From contig CAJOEW010000015.1 of the NCBI GenBank assembly GCA_905233525.1, positions 1 to 39,929 of the forward strand: a stretch of 39,929 bases of DNA, given 5' to 3'. The notes beneath the pieces were generated by a model that did not search any database, was not told the origin of the DNA, and was given only the letters and a program-made list of their open reading frames with translations. The position numbers were made by a program, and so were the translations under genes. Below, in pieces: positions 26,059-35,252 of the stretch; within the stretch, counting starts at the first letter, position 1; each line of letters opens with the position of its first letter. Source of the DNA: an uncultured Synergistales bacterium (lineage in GTDB: Bacteria; Synergistota; Synergistia; Synergistales; Aminobacteriaceae).

Positions 26059-27840
26059 TTATTCTCTGAAAATTTCTATCTCAGGCGCGTTCATAATATA
26101 TTTAATTTCAAACAACGGCCTTAAAATTTCTCTAAGCTCATCGATTCTATCAGTGTTAATCCAAATCGGATCATCGTCTTCACCTGAATCCATCACGAAA
26201 AAATTTTCACTCTCAAGTTTTTTTATTATCCTGTCTTTGAAACGAACAGGGCATTTTATTTTAAACGAACTCGTATACGGCGGAAGATCTAAATCTTTAC
26301 GCGTGCTCAATTCGTCCTGCCAAAATCTTTTAAAACCGCTCAATAAAATTTCAGCGAACTTAATACCTTTTGAACGAGCCTGTATTAAAACTTTACGATC
26401 GGAATTTTTATTACGTCCTCGCCAATATGACGACCATAAATTATTAAATACATCAAAACGCGTTCTATAATCCGGCCTTGATAATTCGCTGTCGATATTC
26501 AGCCATGCTATTAAACCAGGCTTTAAATTTTCACATAGATTCAAAATCGCTGACGTTCCCAAAATTAACGCGGATTTTTTTAAATTTAATTTCTTGTTTT
26601 CATAGAGTTTTACATTTGGGAAATATTTTTTCGCCGCTTCAAACCAACTGTCAAGACCGGCGCGCCTTCCTGAAAATAATTTACTTCCGCAATTTTCACA
26701 GTGATCGGGCAAAATCTCACGCGCTCCGCAAACCGGACAACGTAATTTTTCACCGCCGGCTTCAGCTCTCAAAACGCAGCCGCATTTTTTACAAGTTAAT
26801 ATTTCTCCGCATTCCTGGCAAAATATTTCAGACGCAAGGCCATGACGGTTTAAGATCCAAAAAACATTTTGATCATTCGCAATACATTCAAGCGTGTGTT
26901 TTAATAATGATTTCGTTAAGGCTATGTCTTCATCGATTCCGAAAATATTTTCAACAGTCGAATAATTTATATCAGCAAGTATTATTTTTTCGCGTTCAGT
27001 CTTTAAAATTTCATCAGGACTCGAATTAAAAAATATCTTTGACGATGGTAAACGGCCTCCTGTGATAAATTCGGCTCCTAAAATTTCAGCGCGTTTCATT
27101 GCAAGATCGCGAGCGCTTAATTTAGGATCTGCCGGCAGCGTGTAACATGAATAATCAGCCTCGCCGTCAATAATAATTATTTCAGGTTTGAACGGTGCAA
27201 AAATTCCTCCAGGCGCTGCTATTACGATTCTGGACGTGCCGTAATAAACATCCTGCCATTTATTCCAAATATCATCGCGCCATAATAAAGCACTCAAACG
27301 TAAATTATTTGGTAACGCCTGAAAAAATTTCGCTGCTTCTTCATGTCTTGGAAATAATATTAAGCAGCGTTTATTTTTTTCTAACTGCTCAATATAAAAA
27401 TCAAATCTCGCTCCGTCTAAAGGATTATAAAAATTTTCGTGAGTGAATTTATTTTCAAGTCCGCCCCAAAATTCAAAACCGCGTTCATGAAGTTCAGCGC
27501 CTTGGAAAAATTGTACAGGTAATATTCCGCGTAAAGCTGAACCTGTTCCGCAAAAACTTTCACGGCCTGACCATTCAGCGAGCTTGAATAAATCTTCATC
27601 GATTAAATTATGCTCGTCAATAATATTTATAACGCGCCTGATTCTTTTCACGTACGAAGGCAAATCGCGTTTACTTTCACCGATTGCGATACCTATTCTT
27701 ACGGTATTACCAACAGGCACAACAACGCGAGCGCCAAATTCGGGGATAATACCGCATTCATACGTAAGAGCATGCCACCAGGGCGCAGGGATTATCACAT
27801 CAATTAGACGCGATGAAATCCCATACGTTTGAGGCGACAT
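26059..27840 (-). CDS. priA: PriA-like primosomal protein lacking helicase motifs
   Basis: PriA normally restarts stalled replication forks as a 3'-5' helicase. This 593-residue protein keeps the N-terminal DNA-binding domain (RLIDVIIPAPWWHALTYEC), the full zinc module with eight cysteines (CQECGEILTCKKCG ... CPVCG ... CENCGS) and the C-terminal domain (LDLPPYTSSFKIK). The ATPase core is degenerate. Where the Walker A GxTGSGKTE should be there is NPLDGARFD, the DEAH box reads DGEA (IIIDGEADYSCY), and the QVxGRAGR motif is replaced by SYWRGRNKNSDRK. It probably acts as a scaffold for the primosome, as reported for Deinococcus PriA. It overlaps coaBC by 41 bases. Confidence 0.87.
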   Translation of the reverse strand: MSPQTYGISSRLIDVIIPAPWWHALTYECGIIPEFGARVVVPVGNTVRIGIAIGESKRDLPSYVKRIRRVINIIDEHNLIDEDLFKLAEWSGRESFCGTGSALRGILPVQFFQGAELHERGFEFWGGLENKFTHENFYNPLDGARFDFYIEQLEKNKRCLILFPRHEEAAKFFQALPNNLRLSALLWRDDIWNKWQDVYYGTSRIVIAAPGGIFAPFKPEIIIIDGEADYSCYTLPADPKLSARDLAMKRAEILGAEFITGGRLPSSKIFFNSSPDEILKTEREKIILADINYSTVENIFGIDEDIALTKSLLKHTLECIANDQNVFWILNRHGLASEIFCQECGEILTCKKCGCVLRAEAGGEKLRCPVCGAREILPDHCENCGSKLFSGRRAGLDSWFEAAKKYFPNVKLYENKKLNLKKSALILGTSAILNLCENLKPGLIAWLNIDSELSRPDYRTRFDVFNNLWSSYWRGRNKNSDRKVLIQARSKGIKFAEILLSGFKRFWQDELSTRKDLDLPPYTSSFKIKCPVRFKDRIIKKLESENFFVMDSGEDDDPIWINTDRIDELREILRPLFEIKYIMNAPEIEIFRE

Positions 27841-29002
27841 CTTCTTTTAAACCTGAAAAAATTTGATCCTGAATATTTTTATCAGCTCGCGCTATCAATC
27901 TGACTGTGTTTGTATCAGAAGCAAAGCCTGAATCTTTAGCCGCGACATCATTAACAAGAATGTAATCAAGATTTTTGCGCGTTAATTTATTTTGGGCGTT
28001 CTCGATTAAATTTTGAGTCTCAGCTGCGAATCCGATTAAAATTTGATCAGAGCGTTTTAATTTTCCTGCTTCGTTTGCTATATCAGGATTTTCGATTAGA
28101 TTCAGCGTTAAATTTTCTTTGTGTTCACGTTTAATTTTTTGGTGCTCGATTTTTTCAGCTCTGTAATCTCCAACGGCAGCGGCTTTAACGATGTAATCAG
28201 CCCATGACAAATTATCCATAACGCTGTTTAACATATCCTGAGCTGAAATTATATTTATGACCGCATTAAATCCCCATGGATCAAAATTTATTGAAGGTCC
28301 TGCGATAATTTTCACATCCGCGCCTCTGTACCATGCAGCACGAGCCATAGCTATTCCCATTTTTCCGGTACTTGGATTTGAAATAAAACGTACTGGATCT
28401 AAATATTCATGAGTCGGCCCGGCGGTTACGAGTATTTTTTTATTGAGCAAATTTTTTTGAGTGAAAGCCTTTTTTATTTCGAGCGCGATATTTTCAGGTT
28501 CAGGCATTCTACCGCGTCCAGCTGTACCGCAAGCAAGATCGCCGGCTGAAGGTTCGATTATGCAATAATTTTTATTACGGGCGATCAATTTCAAATTTTC
28601 CTGCGTGAAAAAATTATTAAACATATTTTCATTCATTGCCGGAAAAATTATTACAGGCGAGTCCGAAGCTATTAAAGCCGAACTCATAAGATCATCTGCA
28701 CAACCGCGGGCAATTTTTGAAATCATATTAGCACTGCACGGAGCTATAACGATTAAATCAGCCCAACGAGATAATTTTATATGCGCGATCTCATGGCCGT
28801 ATTCATTTGAGAAAAAATCGGACTCAAGCCAAATTTTTTTACCTGCCAGCGTTGACAATACCAGCGGACTCACAAATTTTTCTGCTTCACGCGTCATTAT
28901 AATTTCGAGTTCATAGCCGGCTTTGATAATAATTCTAACGAGTGCAGGAATTTTATAAGCAGCTATACCGCCGGTAACGCACAACAAAATTTTTTTACTC
29001 AT
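27800..29002 (-). CDS. coaBC: Bifunctional phosphopantothenoylcysteine decarboxylase/phosphopantothenate-cysteine ligase
   Basis: CoaBC makes 4'-phosphopantetheine in coenzyme A synthesis. The 400-residue protein has the CoaC flavoprotein half (LLCVTGGIAAYK, the active-site histidine in EIAHIKLSRWAD, PAMNENMF, and the cysteine loop LACGTAGRGRMPEP). The CoaB half starts at ILVTAGPTHEYLDPVRFISN and includes STGKMG and the K-rich dimer region. The order rpoZ-coaBC-priA is widespread in bacteria, which supports all three calls. It starts eight bases inside rpoZ. Confidence 0.96.
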   Translation of the reverse strand: MSKKILLCVTGGIAAYKIPALVRIIIKAGYELEIIMTREAEKFVSPLVLSTLAGKKIWLESDFFSNEYGHEIAHIKLSRWADLIVIAPCSANMISKIARGCADDLMSSALIASDSPVIIFPAMNENMFNNFFTQENLKLIARNKNYCIIEPSAGDLACGTAGRGRMPEPENIALEIKKAFTQKNLLNKKILVTAGPTHEYLDPVRFISNPSTGKMGIAMARAAWYRGADVKIIAGPSINFDPWGFNAVINIISAQDMLNSVMDNLSWADYIVKAAAVGDYRAEKIEHQKIKREHKENLTLNLIENPDIANEAGKLKRSDQILIGFAAETQNLIENAQNKLTRKNLDYILVNDVAAKDSGFASDTNTVRLIARADKNIQDQIFSGLKEDVASNVWDFIASN

Positions 29003-29219
29003 TTACAGCTTCAGACCGAACCGTATTATTTATAGAGCTTGTGCCGTTTTCGATCTCAAGTAATACATTTGATATATATCTTTCGCTTCTTGGATCGGTT
29101 TTGTCCTGATTTGGATCTTCACTTTTGCGTCTAGCTTCGGCTGCGATCTTTGCGGTGATCTCATATTTATTATCAGTGCCGAATTTTTCAGACAGCCATT
29201 CAAGATCATAGAACTTCAT
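28995..29219 (-). CDS. rpoZ: RNA polymerase omega subunit
   Basis: A 74-residue protein with omega-like features. The start, MKFYDLEWLSEKFGT, is followed by NKYEITAKIAAEARRKSED, the region corresponding to the conserved helix of omega, and then an acidic tail. ATG at 29219 has GGAGG nine bases upstream; the ATG at 29249 lies before that site. The place directly before coaBC supports the call. Omega proteins are short and divergent, so the identification leans partly on context. Confidence 0.78.
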   Translation of the reverse strand: MKFYDLEWLSEKFGTDNKYEITAKIAAEARRKSEDPNQDKTDPRSERYISNVLLEIENGTSSINNTVRSEAVNE

Positions 29220-29276
29220 AATAAAAACCTCCGTTATTAAAAATTTCAATGCCGGTATATTTTATCTTACGAAGCA

Positions 29277-29313
29277 AGAAAAAAACGCCCTCGCACATTC
29301 AAAGCAGGACGTT
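29277..29313 (-). terminator. Terminator after terD
   Basis: On the minus strand AACGTCCTGC pairs imperfectly with GCGAGGGCGTT (one G-T pair and a small internal mismatch) and is followed by a T run. It lies 30 bases after the terD stop and before rpoZ. Confidence 0.65.
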
Positions 29314-29343
29314 ATAAAATTTTCGGGCGCTATAAAAATTTTT

Positions 29344-29922
29344 CTAGACGTTCACGCCGTAATTTAAACACAACGCACGCAGACCGCCTTTAAAACCGTT
29401 ACCGATCGCGTTAAATTTCCATTCACCGGAATTTCTATAGAGTTCAGCAGCTACGATCGCCGTCTCAATTGAAAAGTCTTCGCCTAAATCATATCTTATA
29501 AGCTCGCGGTTGTTAGCTTCGTCAATGATTCTTATAAAGGCGTTTGAAATCTGACCGAAATTTTGACCACGCTTATCAGCTTCGTAAATTGTAACGGTGA
29601 AATCAATTTTATAAATATCATTCGGAACGCGTGCGAGATCGATTTTAATTTGTTCGTCATCTCCTTCGCCTGCTCCTGTACGATTATCGCCTAAATATAT
29701 AACAGAGCCTGATTGATGCTGCGGAGAACCATAAAACACAAAATCAGCATCGCTTAAAACTCTGCCGTTAGAACCTAATAAAAATGCTGACGCGTCTAAA
29801 TCAAAATCCGATCCTGTATCATATTTATTTATATCCCATCCGAGACCGACAAGAATTTTTGATAAGCCAGGATTATTTTTAGTTAAATCGACTTTTTGGC
29901 CTTTAGTCAAATTTATCGCCAT
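29344..29922 (-). CDS. TerD family calcium-binding stress protein
   Basis: The 192-residue protein matches TerD/TerE/CABP family members, cytoplasmic calcium-binding proteins linked to tellurite and other stress resistance. Markers are [22 protein letters not shown] (in parts: [18 protein letters not shown]), [22 protein letters not shown] and the C-terminal [14 protein letters not shown]. It has a strong AAGGAGG site and its own terminator, so it forms a single-gene unit. The other ter genes are absent from the window, so the tellurite role is not implied. Confidence 0.9.
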   Translation of the reverse strand: MAINLTKGQKVDLTKNNPGLSKILVGLGWDINKYDTGSDFDLDASAFLLGSNGRVLSDADFVFYGSPQHQSGSVIYLGDNRTGAGEGDDEQIKIDLARVPNDIYKIDFTVTIYEADKRGQNFGQISNAFIRIIDEANNRELIRYDLGEDFSIETAIVAAELYRNSGEWKFNAIGNGFKGGLRALCLNYGVNV

Positions 29923-30037
29923 GATTAAAAATTCCTCCTTAAAAATGCTAATTTATCCAGCATATATTAAAATTATATCGTGAATGTTTTACCAAGCTCG
30001 TTCATAAAATTTTCAGAAAGGATTTTATATAAGTATC

Positions 30038-30820
30038 ATGCTCAAATCTTTCAAGCGGTTTAATTTTATTTCAGCAGCTTTTTTAATTTTATTCGTGTTA
30101 TGCAGTGAAGCCGGAGCAAATATTAAAATCGGTATTATAGGCGCGATGGACGTTGAGATCGATTTTATCAAGCAGTCAGCAAAAATAAATAACACTGTTA
30201 CAAAAGCCGGTATAAATTTTTTTGAAGGCACGCTCGGATCTCATGATATCGTTATAGCGCGTTGCGGAATGGGAAAAGTAAATTCAGGTATATGCGCTCA
30301 AATTTTAATCGACTCTTTCAAAGTAACGCACGTAATAAATACAGGTACAGCCGGCGCAGTTGGTGTTAATGCTCCAAAAATCGGAAGCGTTATTATCGGT
30401 TCTGGTGCTGTGCAATATGATTTTGACGCGACACCGATCGGATTTAGGCTTGCTGAAATTCCATATACTGATTGTGCAGAATTTCCATGTGACGAAGATA
30501 TGAGAGAGAAATTTTTAGCTTCAGCAGAAAAAATTGTATCGCCAGAAAAAATCATTATCAGCAAAATGTTCACAGCAGATCAATTTTTAACGGATCCTGA
30601 ACAAATCAACAGGCTGCAAAAATTATTTAACGGTTCTGTTTGTGATATGGAAAGCGGAGCGATCGCTCAAGTATGTTATTTAAATAATATTCCGTGCGCT
30701 GTAATAAGATGTATATCAGACGGCGAAGGCGATCACAAAAAAGAAGACTTTCACGCAGTTGAAAAAACAGTATCAGATGTATGCGCGTCAATCGTTGTAG
30801 ACATGATCAAAAATTTTTAA
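30038..30820 (+). CDS. mtnN: MTA/SAH nucleosidase with an N-terminal signal peptide
   Basis: The mature part is a typical MTAN: KIGIIGAMDVEID with the catalytic glutamate (E40), VINTGTAGA, GSVCDMESGAIA (substrate-binding ME motif) and RCISDGEGD with the catalytic aspartate. It cleaves methylthioadenosine and SAH to adenine and thioribosyl products. What is odd is the N terminus: residues 1-27 carry basic residues (KSFKR), a hydrophobic core and an AGA end that fits signal peptidase I. A TAA in frame lies nine bases upstream of the ATG and no good alternative start lies downstream, so export is likely. AAAGGA is about 15 bases upstream. Confidence 0.88.
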   Translation: MLKSFKRFNFISAAFLILFVLCSEAGANIKIGIIGAMDVEIDFIKQSAKINNTVTKAGINFFEGTLGSHDIVIARCGMGKVNSGICAQILIDSFKVTHVINTGTAGAVGVNAPKIGSVIIGSGAVQYDFDATPIGFRLAEIPYTDCAEFPCDEDMREKFLASAEKIVSPEKIIISKMFTADQFLTDPEQINRLQKLFNGSVCDMESGAIAQVCYLNNIPCAVIRCISDGEGDHKKEDFHAVEKTVSDVCASIVVDMIKNF

Positions 30821-30853
30821 GCAGTATTTAATAATTTAATTTAAAAAAATAAT

Positions 30854-30893
30854 TGCCGGTTGTGTTTAATTTTCACATGGCCGGCATTTTTTT
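30854..30893. terminator. Bidirectional terminator between mtnN and the Mrp operon
   Basis: TGCCGG at the left pairs with CCGGCA at the right, with additional TTGTG/CACAT pairing inside. T residues follow on the plus strand and A residues precede it, so it can serve both converging transcripts. Confidence 0.75.
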
Positions 30894-30899
30894 AAGCTC

Positions 30900-32348
30900 T
30901 TATAAAATAACGTGAATGCACCGTGCAGCAAAATCTATTAAATAATTTGCAAACAGACCTGTTAAAATTGCTCCTGCGCTCAAAAATAATAACGGTATAC
31001 GCATTTCCAAAGGCATATGAAAAGGAATAACGCCGCTGTAATCGTAATCATCACCAGGAAAAAATGCATCTGTCACAATCGGTAATAAATATCCTGCTGT
31101 TAATAACGCGCTGATCATTAAAATTATTATTCCGAATATTCCGGTAAGGCCAAGCTTTAAAGCTCCTGACGCTATAAACCATTTAGCTGTGAATCCTCCG
31201 GATATAGGCAGGCCGATTAACGAGATTGAAGCCAATGCAAAACAAGTCATCGTTACAGGAAGCTCGCGCCCGATTCCCTGCAATTGATCGGCGTAATGAT
31301 AATTATCACCCTGCATTGTGAAATAAATAACTACACCTGCACTCAAAAATAAACAGCTTTTAGCCATCGCATGAGCAGCAATTTGAATTACAGCGCCTGT
31401 TAATCCGTCAGTGTTTAATAACATCATGGCAAATACAACGTAAGAAATCTGACTCACTGATGACCAGGCTATACGCTTTTTTAAATGCTTTTCTACATAT
31501 GCCATCATTGAGCCTGTAAAAATCGTCAGCAATGCAATATAAATTAAAGCGTACTGCACCCATGAGCCTCTCAAAAAATCAGCTCCAACGACATAATATA
31601 TAACTCTGAACATAGCAATGACTCCGGCTTTTGTAATTATTCCTGATAAAACTGCGCTGGCTGGTGTCGGTGCAACAGGATGGGCTGCAGGTAACCAGGC
31701 ATGTAAAGGAATTAAACCGGCTTTAGCTCCAAAACCTAAAAGCGTTAAAAATGTCACTGTTAAAATTATTTTGCGGGTGTTTGGATCGGCAATTAAATCA
31801 GCTCTTAAAATTCCGCCCGGCGCAAAATCGATTGACACTCCGTAAATTTTATAAAAACAAAATCCTCCAAGTGCCATTGCCGCGCCCGTAACAGAATAGA
31901 ATAAATATTTAATAATAACTAACGGCAGCGTCATAAAAGTCATTAACTCATAAAATAAATATAACGTTAATAAATTTCCAGCGCTTGCAACTCCGATCAA
32001 AATTCCAAACGTCGGAAGAAAAAACGCGTAAAATCTGTCAACAGGAGGCCGGCGGCGTAAATATTCAAATGCATATAACGTGACAAGCGGCCATATAAAA
32101 CCAACTAAACATGAAAACGCACGGGCAGGATAATCAAATTTAAACGCGATCGATAATTCTGAATTGATACGCCATAAAATTATTAGATCGTCATTGCCAA
32201 AAGCTACAGCCGCAAAAATAAATACAGCGCTTAAAAATGTCATAATACCAACATAAATATGTCTGTCTTCATTTAACGGCCTGAAGAATAATAATAAACC
32301 TGCAGCTATCGGAAATATCACAGGCAATAAATTTAATACGTTATCCAA
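30900..32348 (-). CDS. mrpD: MrpD-like proton-pumping antiporter subunit (second copy)
   Basis: A 482-residue polytopic protein of the complex-I antiporter family (NuoL/M/N, MrpA/D). It has the transmembrane glutamate in LYLFYELMTF, the lysine helix GFGAKAGLIPLHAWLP, HPVAPTPASAVLSGIITK, and the broken-helix region near SQISYVVFAMML. It would translocate cations or protons in an Mrp complex. It starts eight bases inside the first MrpD-like gene and is the last gene of the operon. Having two D-type subunits here, with no MrpA N-terminal half, suggests one plays the A role. Confidence 0.85.
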   Translation of the reverse strand: MDNVLNLLPVIFPIAAGLLLFFRPLNEDRHIYVGIMTFLSAVFIFAAVAFGNDDLIILWRINSELSIAFKFDYPARAFSCLVGFIWPLVTLYAFEYLRRRPPVDRFYAFFLPTFGILIGVASAGNLLTLYLFYELMTFMTLPLVIIKYLFYSVTGAAMALGGFCFYKIYGVSIDFAPGGILRADLIADPNTRKIILTVTFLTLLGFGAKAGLIPLHAWLPAAHPVAPTPASAVLSGIITKAGVIAMFRVIYYVVGADFLRGSWVQYALIYIALLTIFTGSMMAYVEKHLKKRIAWSSVSQISYVVFAMMLLNTDGLTGAVIQIAAHAMAKSCLFLSAGVVIYFTMQGDNYHYADQLQGIGRELPVTMTCFALASISLIGLPISGGFTAKWFIASGALKLGLTGIFGIIILMISALLTAGYLLPIVTDAFFPGDDYDYSGVIPFHMPLEMRIPLLFLSAGAILTGLFANYLIDFAARCIHVIL

Positions 32349-33855
32349 AGATATTAACTCCTCTCATTATCAGCCGAAGCAATGGAACAAAACGCAATCC
32401 TAAATAAAAATTTAATGCTATAAACATTCCGATCGATATTTTGAAGCTCAACGGAATAATAATTTTTTCGTGAACTCCATGAATTTTTTCATCAGTGCCC
32501 GTCAAAATCGCTATCATCGCAGGAACGTAATATAAAGCATTTAAAACCGAACTCAATGCTAACGCCGCTAACGACCAAATAATTAAAGGACTGTCAAATG
32601 AAGCCATCGTTAAACTTATTTTTGAAGCAAAGCCGGCAAATCCAGGTATACCCATCATTGAACAGGCACCTGCTACAAAACCAAGTCCAGCCCATTTATT
32701 TATATAAAACGTTCCTAACAAGTCATGCAGGCTTTTCAAATGATCGGCGGCTGCGCTTAAACCTCCTGCTGAAGTGAATAACATCGGCTTTACGCAGGCA
32801 TGTACGATAATATGAAGACAAGCCGCTGAAATTCCTTCAACTGAATTTAATCCTAAACCTAGAAATATATAACCGACTTGAGCAACAGATGACCATGCGA
32901 TCATGCGTTTGATGTTTAATTGTTTTAAAGCGTGAACAGAACCCATAATCATGGCCGTAACACCTAAAATAAATATTACTTTGTCCATTCTTAGAGCTTC
33001 TATAACATCAAGGCCGAACACTCTTAAAAATAATTTTATTATTAAAAATATATGGCCTTTCAAAACTAGACCTGATAATACTGCGCTTGATGCATTCGTT
33101 GAAGAGCCATGAGCGTCAGGAAGCCAGAACGAAAACGGATATAAAGCGCTCTTGATTGCTAAACCTGCAGTTATTAATGCTAATGATACAGTCAACGGAA
33201 AAATATATTTACCGTTTTTGACAAGCTCAATTATTTTCGTGTGCATTGGCTGCATTAAAAGATGTCCTGTTAAATCATAAAGAAGACATATTGATATTAA
33301 AACAAGTCCAGAACCAACAAGGCTCATTATTAAATATCTCAATGCCGCCCGAATTGTTGACGCACTGTTTTTTACAGCAACGATTGAACAGGCCGCGATC
33401 GTGTTAATTTCAATGAATACATACGACGTAAAAATATCATTCGCGTAAGTCAATGCCAATAACGAAGCAGCTAATAAATTCATTAACACGCAATAAAATG
33501 ATCTTCTGCGTTCCGGGATATCTTCGGCTGTGCTTTGAAAATTTCCTGTTAACGATAAAAGCATGGCAATACTGTAACAAAACGCTAATACGGCCTCAAG
33601 CAAACCTGCACGCAGCTCATTTCCCCATGGCGCTGGATAATGACCGACCGGAAAATTAAAAGCTATGTCACCATTTGCAGTATCAAGCGCGTAAATTAAA
33701 TAACCTGACAGAACCGCAACGATAAATAAACAAATACATGAAAGCTTTTCGGGAATTCGATGGCGTTTAGGCAATACAGGAGTAATTATCGCGGCGATCA
33801 TCATTAAAAAAATACTGATGAACGGAATATTATAAGCAAGAGTCTTTACTGTCAT
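32341..33855 (-). CDS. mrpD: MrpD-like proton-pumping antiporter subunit (first copy)
   Basis: The 504-residue polytopic protein is related to, but clearly different from, the next gene. It has YVFIEINTIAACS with the membrane glutamate, AIKSALYPFSFWLPDAHG, SSAVLSGLVLKG with the lysine, and MIAWSSVAQVGYIFLG. The family is shared with complex I subunits M/N, but no other Nuo gene (B, C, D, F) is here, while MrpB, C, E, F and G are adjacent, so an Mrp antiporter is the right assignment. It overlaps mrpC by four bases. Confidence 0.85.
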   Translation of the reverse strand: MTVKTLAYNIPFISIFLMMIAAIITPVLPKRHRIPEKLSCICLFIVAVLSGYLIYALDTANGDIAFNFPVGHYPAPWGNELRAGLLEAVLAFCYSIAMLLSLTGNFQSTAEDIPERRRSFYCVLMNLLAASLLALTYANDIFTSYVFIEINTIAACSIVAVKNSASTIRAALRYLIMSLVGSGLVLISICLLYDLTGHLLMQPMHTKIIELVKNGKYIFPLTVSLALITAGLAIKSALYPFSFWLPDAHGSSTNASSAVLSGLVLKGHIFLIIKLFLRVFGLDVIEALRMDKVIFILGVTAMIMGSVHALKQLNIKRMIAWSSVAQVGYIFLGLGLNSVEGISAACLHIIVHACVKPMLFTSAGGLSAAADHLKSLHDLLGTFYINKWAGLGFVAGACSMMGIPGFAGFASKISLTMASFDSPLIIWSLAALALSSVLNALYYVPAMIAILTGTDEKIHGVHEKIIIPLSFKISIGMFIALNFYLGLRFVPLLRLIMRGVNIFG

Positions 33856-34256
33856 GATATGTTATCTCCGATATCGACTTTTAATGCAGCTTCAGCCTCT
33901 AAAATTTCCTGTTCTTTCGTCATTTGTGATAAAGCACTGTCAATATTTAAAGAGCCGTATTTTTCATAAAATCTTAATGTCAACGCAAGAGCAAAGGCTG
34001 TTACGCTGACTGATACTACGATTCCTGTAAGCACAAGTCCGGCCGGTATAGGATTTACGTATTTATCAACGTCCATGACCCATTCTGAGCCGTCTTTTAA
34101 TAAAATCGGTGCAGCTCGTTCTGATACCCAGCCTTTAGCAGCAAGAAATAAATATACTTTGATTAAATTTCGCTGTAATAATAAATTTGCGAGTCCTATA
34201 CCTGATAAAATTACAGCTACGGCTTCATAATGATTTATTAATAATTTTGCGATCAT
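33852..34256 (-). CDS. mrpC: Mrp antiporter subunit C (NuoK-like)
   Basis: A 134-residue small membrane protein with three hydrophobic segments. The family hallmark NPIPAGLVLTGIVVSVSVTAF corresponds to the PxPQALVLTAIVI helix of MrpC/NuoK. Between segments one and two is a longer polar insert (WVSERAAPILLKDGSEWVMD) than usual, and the C-terminal tail is acidic. It is three bases from the MrpB-like gene. It is one of the essential Mrp subunits. Confidence 0.85.
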   Translation of the reverse strand: MIAKLLINHYEAVAVILSGIGLANLLLQRNLIKVYLFLAAKGWVSERAAPILLKDGSEWVMDVDKYVNPIPAGLVLTGIVVSVSVTAFALALTLRFYEKYGSLNIDSALSQMTKEQEILEAEAALKVDIGDNIS

Positions 34257-34259
34257 GTT

Positions 34260-35252
34260 TTAAATTTCTCCCTCGCTGAAAAGTGCATATACTCCGTATA
34301 AAGTTCCTGCGACGATGATTCCGACACAAATATTTAACGGCAAAATTAAACCAGCACTGAAAATATTACCGATCGTGCCGATTGGAATGCCTGATTCTAT
34401 GTGATTTGCTCCTGTGAAAAACGAATAGCCTTTTGATAATGCGTATATCAATAAAGCGCTTGAACTTGAAAAAATATACGTGCGTTCATTAAAAAATTCG
34501 TGAACTTTTTTAAATCCGTAAGCATTAGCACACAAAATTAAAGCTGTACTTAAAACCGCTCCGCCTGAAAAACCTCCGCCCGGTGTTAAATGTCCGTTAA
34601 TGATCACGACACAGCCCATTAAAATTATTGCCGGTATCGATAACGAAGCAACACCGCGTAAAATTGCGTCATCGTCTTTTAATTCATGAATCGGAGGAGC
34701 GCGCTTTAAAAAATTTCGATCGTTAAAGCCTGAATGTAATTTATTTTTAGGCTCATCATTTTTTCTTCTGGCAGCGCTTAAAATCATTAACACACTTACA
34801 GCGCCGGTAAATAAAACAGCAGACTCTCCGAACGTATCAAAGGCTCTATAATCTAAAATCATTCCAGCGACAATATTTTGAGCGCCGGTTTCATTTCCTC
34901 CGAGTTTTATATAACGATCAATTACTTCATTATTGGCAGGGTTATTTTCATCACCAAACGGCGGCAATTCTGAAACGGTTATTAACAACAGACCGACAAT
35001 TACGACGCATGTTATTATACTGAAACTTCGGTACAAAATAGAAAAAACGCTAAGGCCATGCAAATTTATCCAATCTTTGCGGCGTTCCTGTAAAGTTTTT
35101 TCATGAAAACGCGATTGAATTTTATCAGGTTCCATTGTGAACGGTAAGACAGGCGGCAATTCTGTCATTGCATCTTCATTTTCAGTGCGAGCGCCGTTAC
35201 CGGTAACCCAATTATAAAAATCAAGCAAGAATTTTTTTAAACCGTCGTTCAA
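34260..35252 (-). CDS. mrpB: Fused MbhE-like plus MrpB subunit of Mrp antiporter
   Basis: The 330-residue protein begins with about 65 charged cytoplasmic residues, then an MbhE/MrpA C-terminal-like segment (SILYRSFSIITC, NIVAGMILDYRAFDTFGES). Next comes the MnhB domain, with LSIPAIILMGCVVIINGHLTPGGGFSGGAVL, here recognised by INGHLTPGGGFSGGAV, and four to five membrane helices. Such fused or separate arrangements occur in archaeal and Thermotoga Mrp-like modules. It starts inside the stop of the DUF4040 gene (four-base overlap). Confidence 0.82.
   Translation of the reverse strand: MNDGLKKFLLDFYNWVTGNGARTENEDAMTELPPVLPFTMEPDKIQSRFHEKTLQERRKDWINLHGLSVFSILYRSFSIITCVVIVGLLLITVSELPPFGDENNPANNEVIDRYIKLGGNETGAQNIVAGMILDYRAFDTFGESAVLFTGAVSVLMILSAARRKNDEPKNKLHSGFNDRNFLKRAPPIHELKDDDAILRGVASLSIPAIILMGCVVIINGHLTPGGGFSGGAVLSTALILCANAYGFKKVHEFFNERTYIFSSSSALLIYALSKGYSFFTGANHIESGIPIGTIGNIFSAGLILPLNICVGIIVAGTLYGVYALFSEGEI

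Noticed and set aside
25990-26060. preQ1 riboswitch before queT
   Set aside because: Only 33 bases separate queT from priA and they contain no pseudoknot-like preQ1 consensus.
26478-27029. Plus-strand ORF of 183 codons
   Set aside because: It is antisense to priA and its translation is basic and low in recognisable structure; it is a shadow of the codon usage on the other strand.
30900-33855. NADH dehydrogenase (complex I) genes
   Set aside because: The two large proteins belong to the shared antiporter family, but the neighbours are MrpB, C, E, F, G and DUF4040, and no redox subunit is present.
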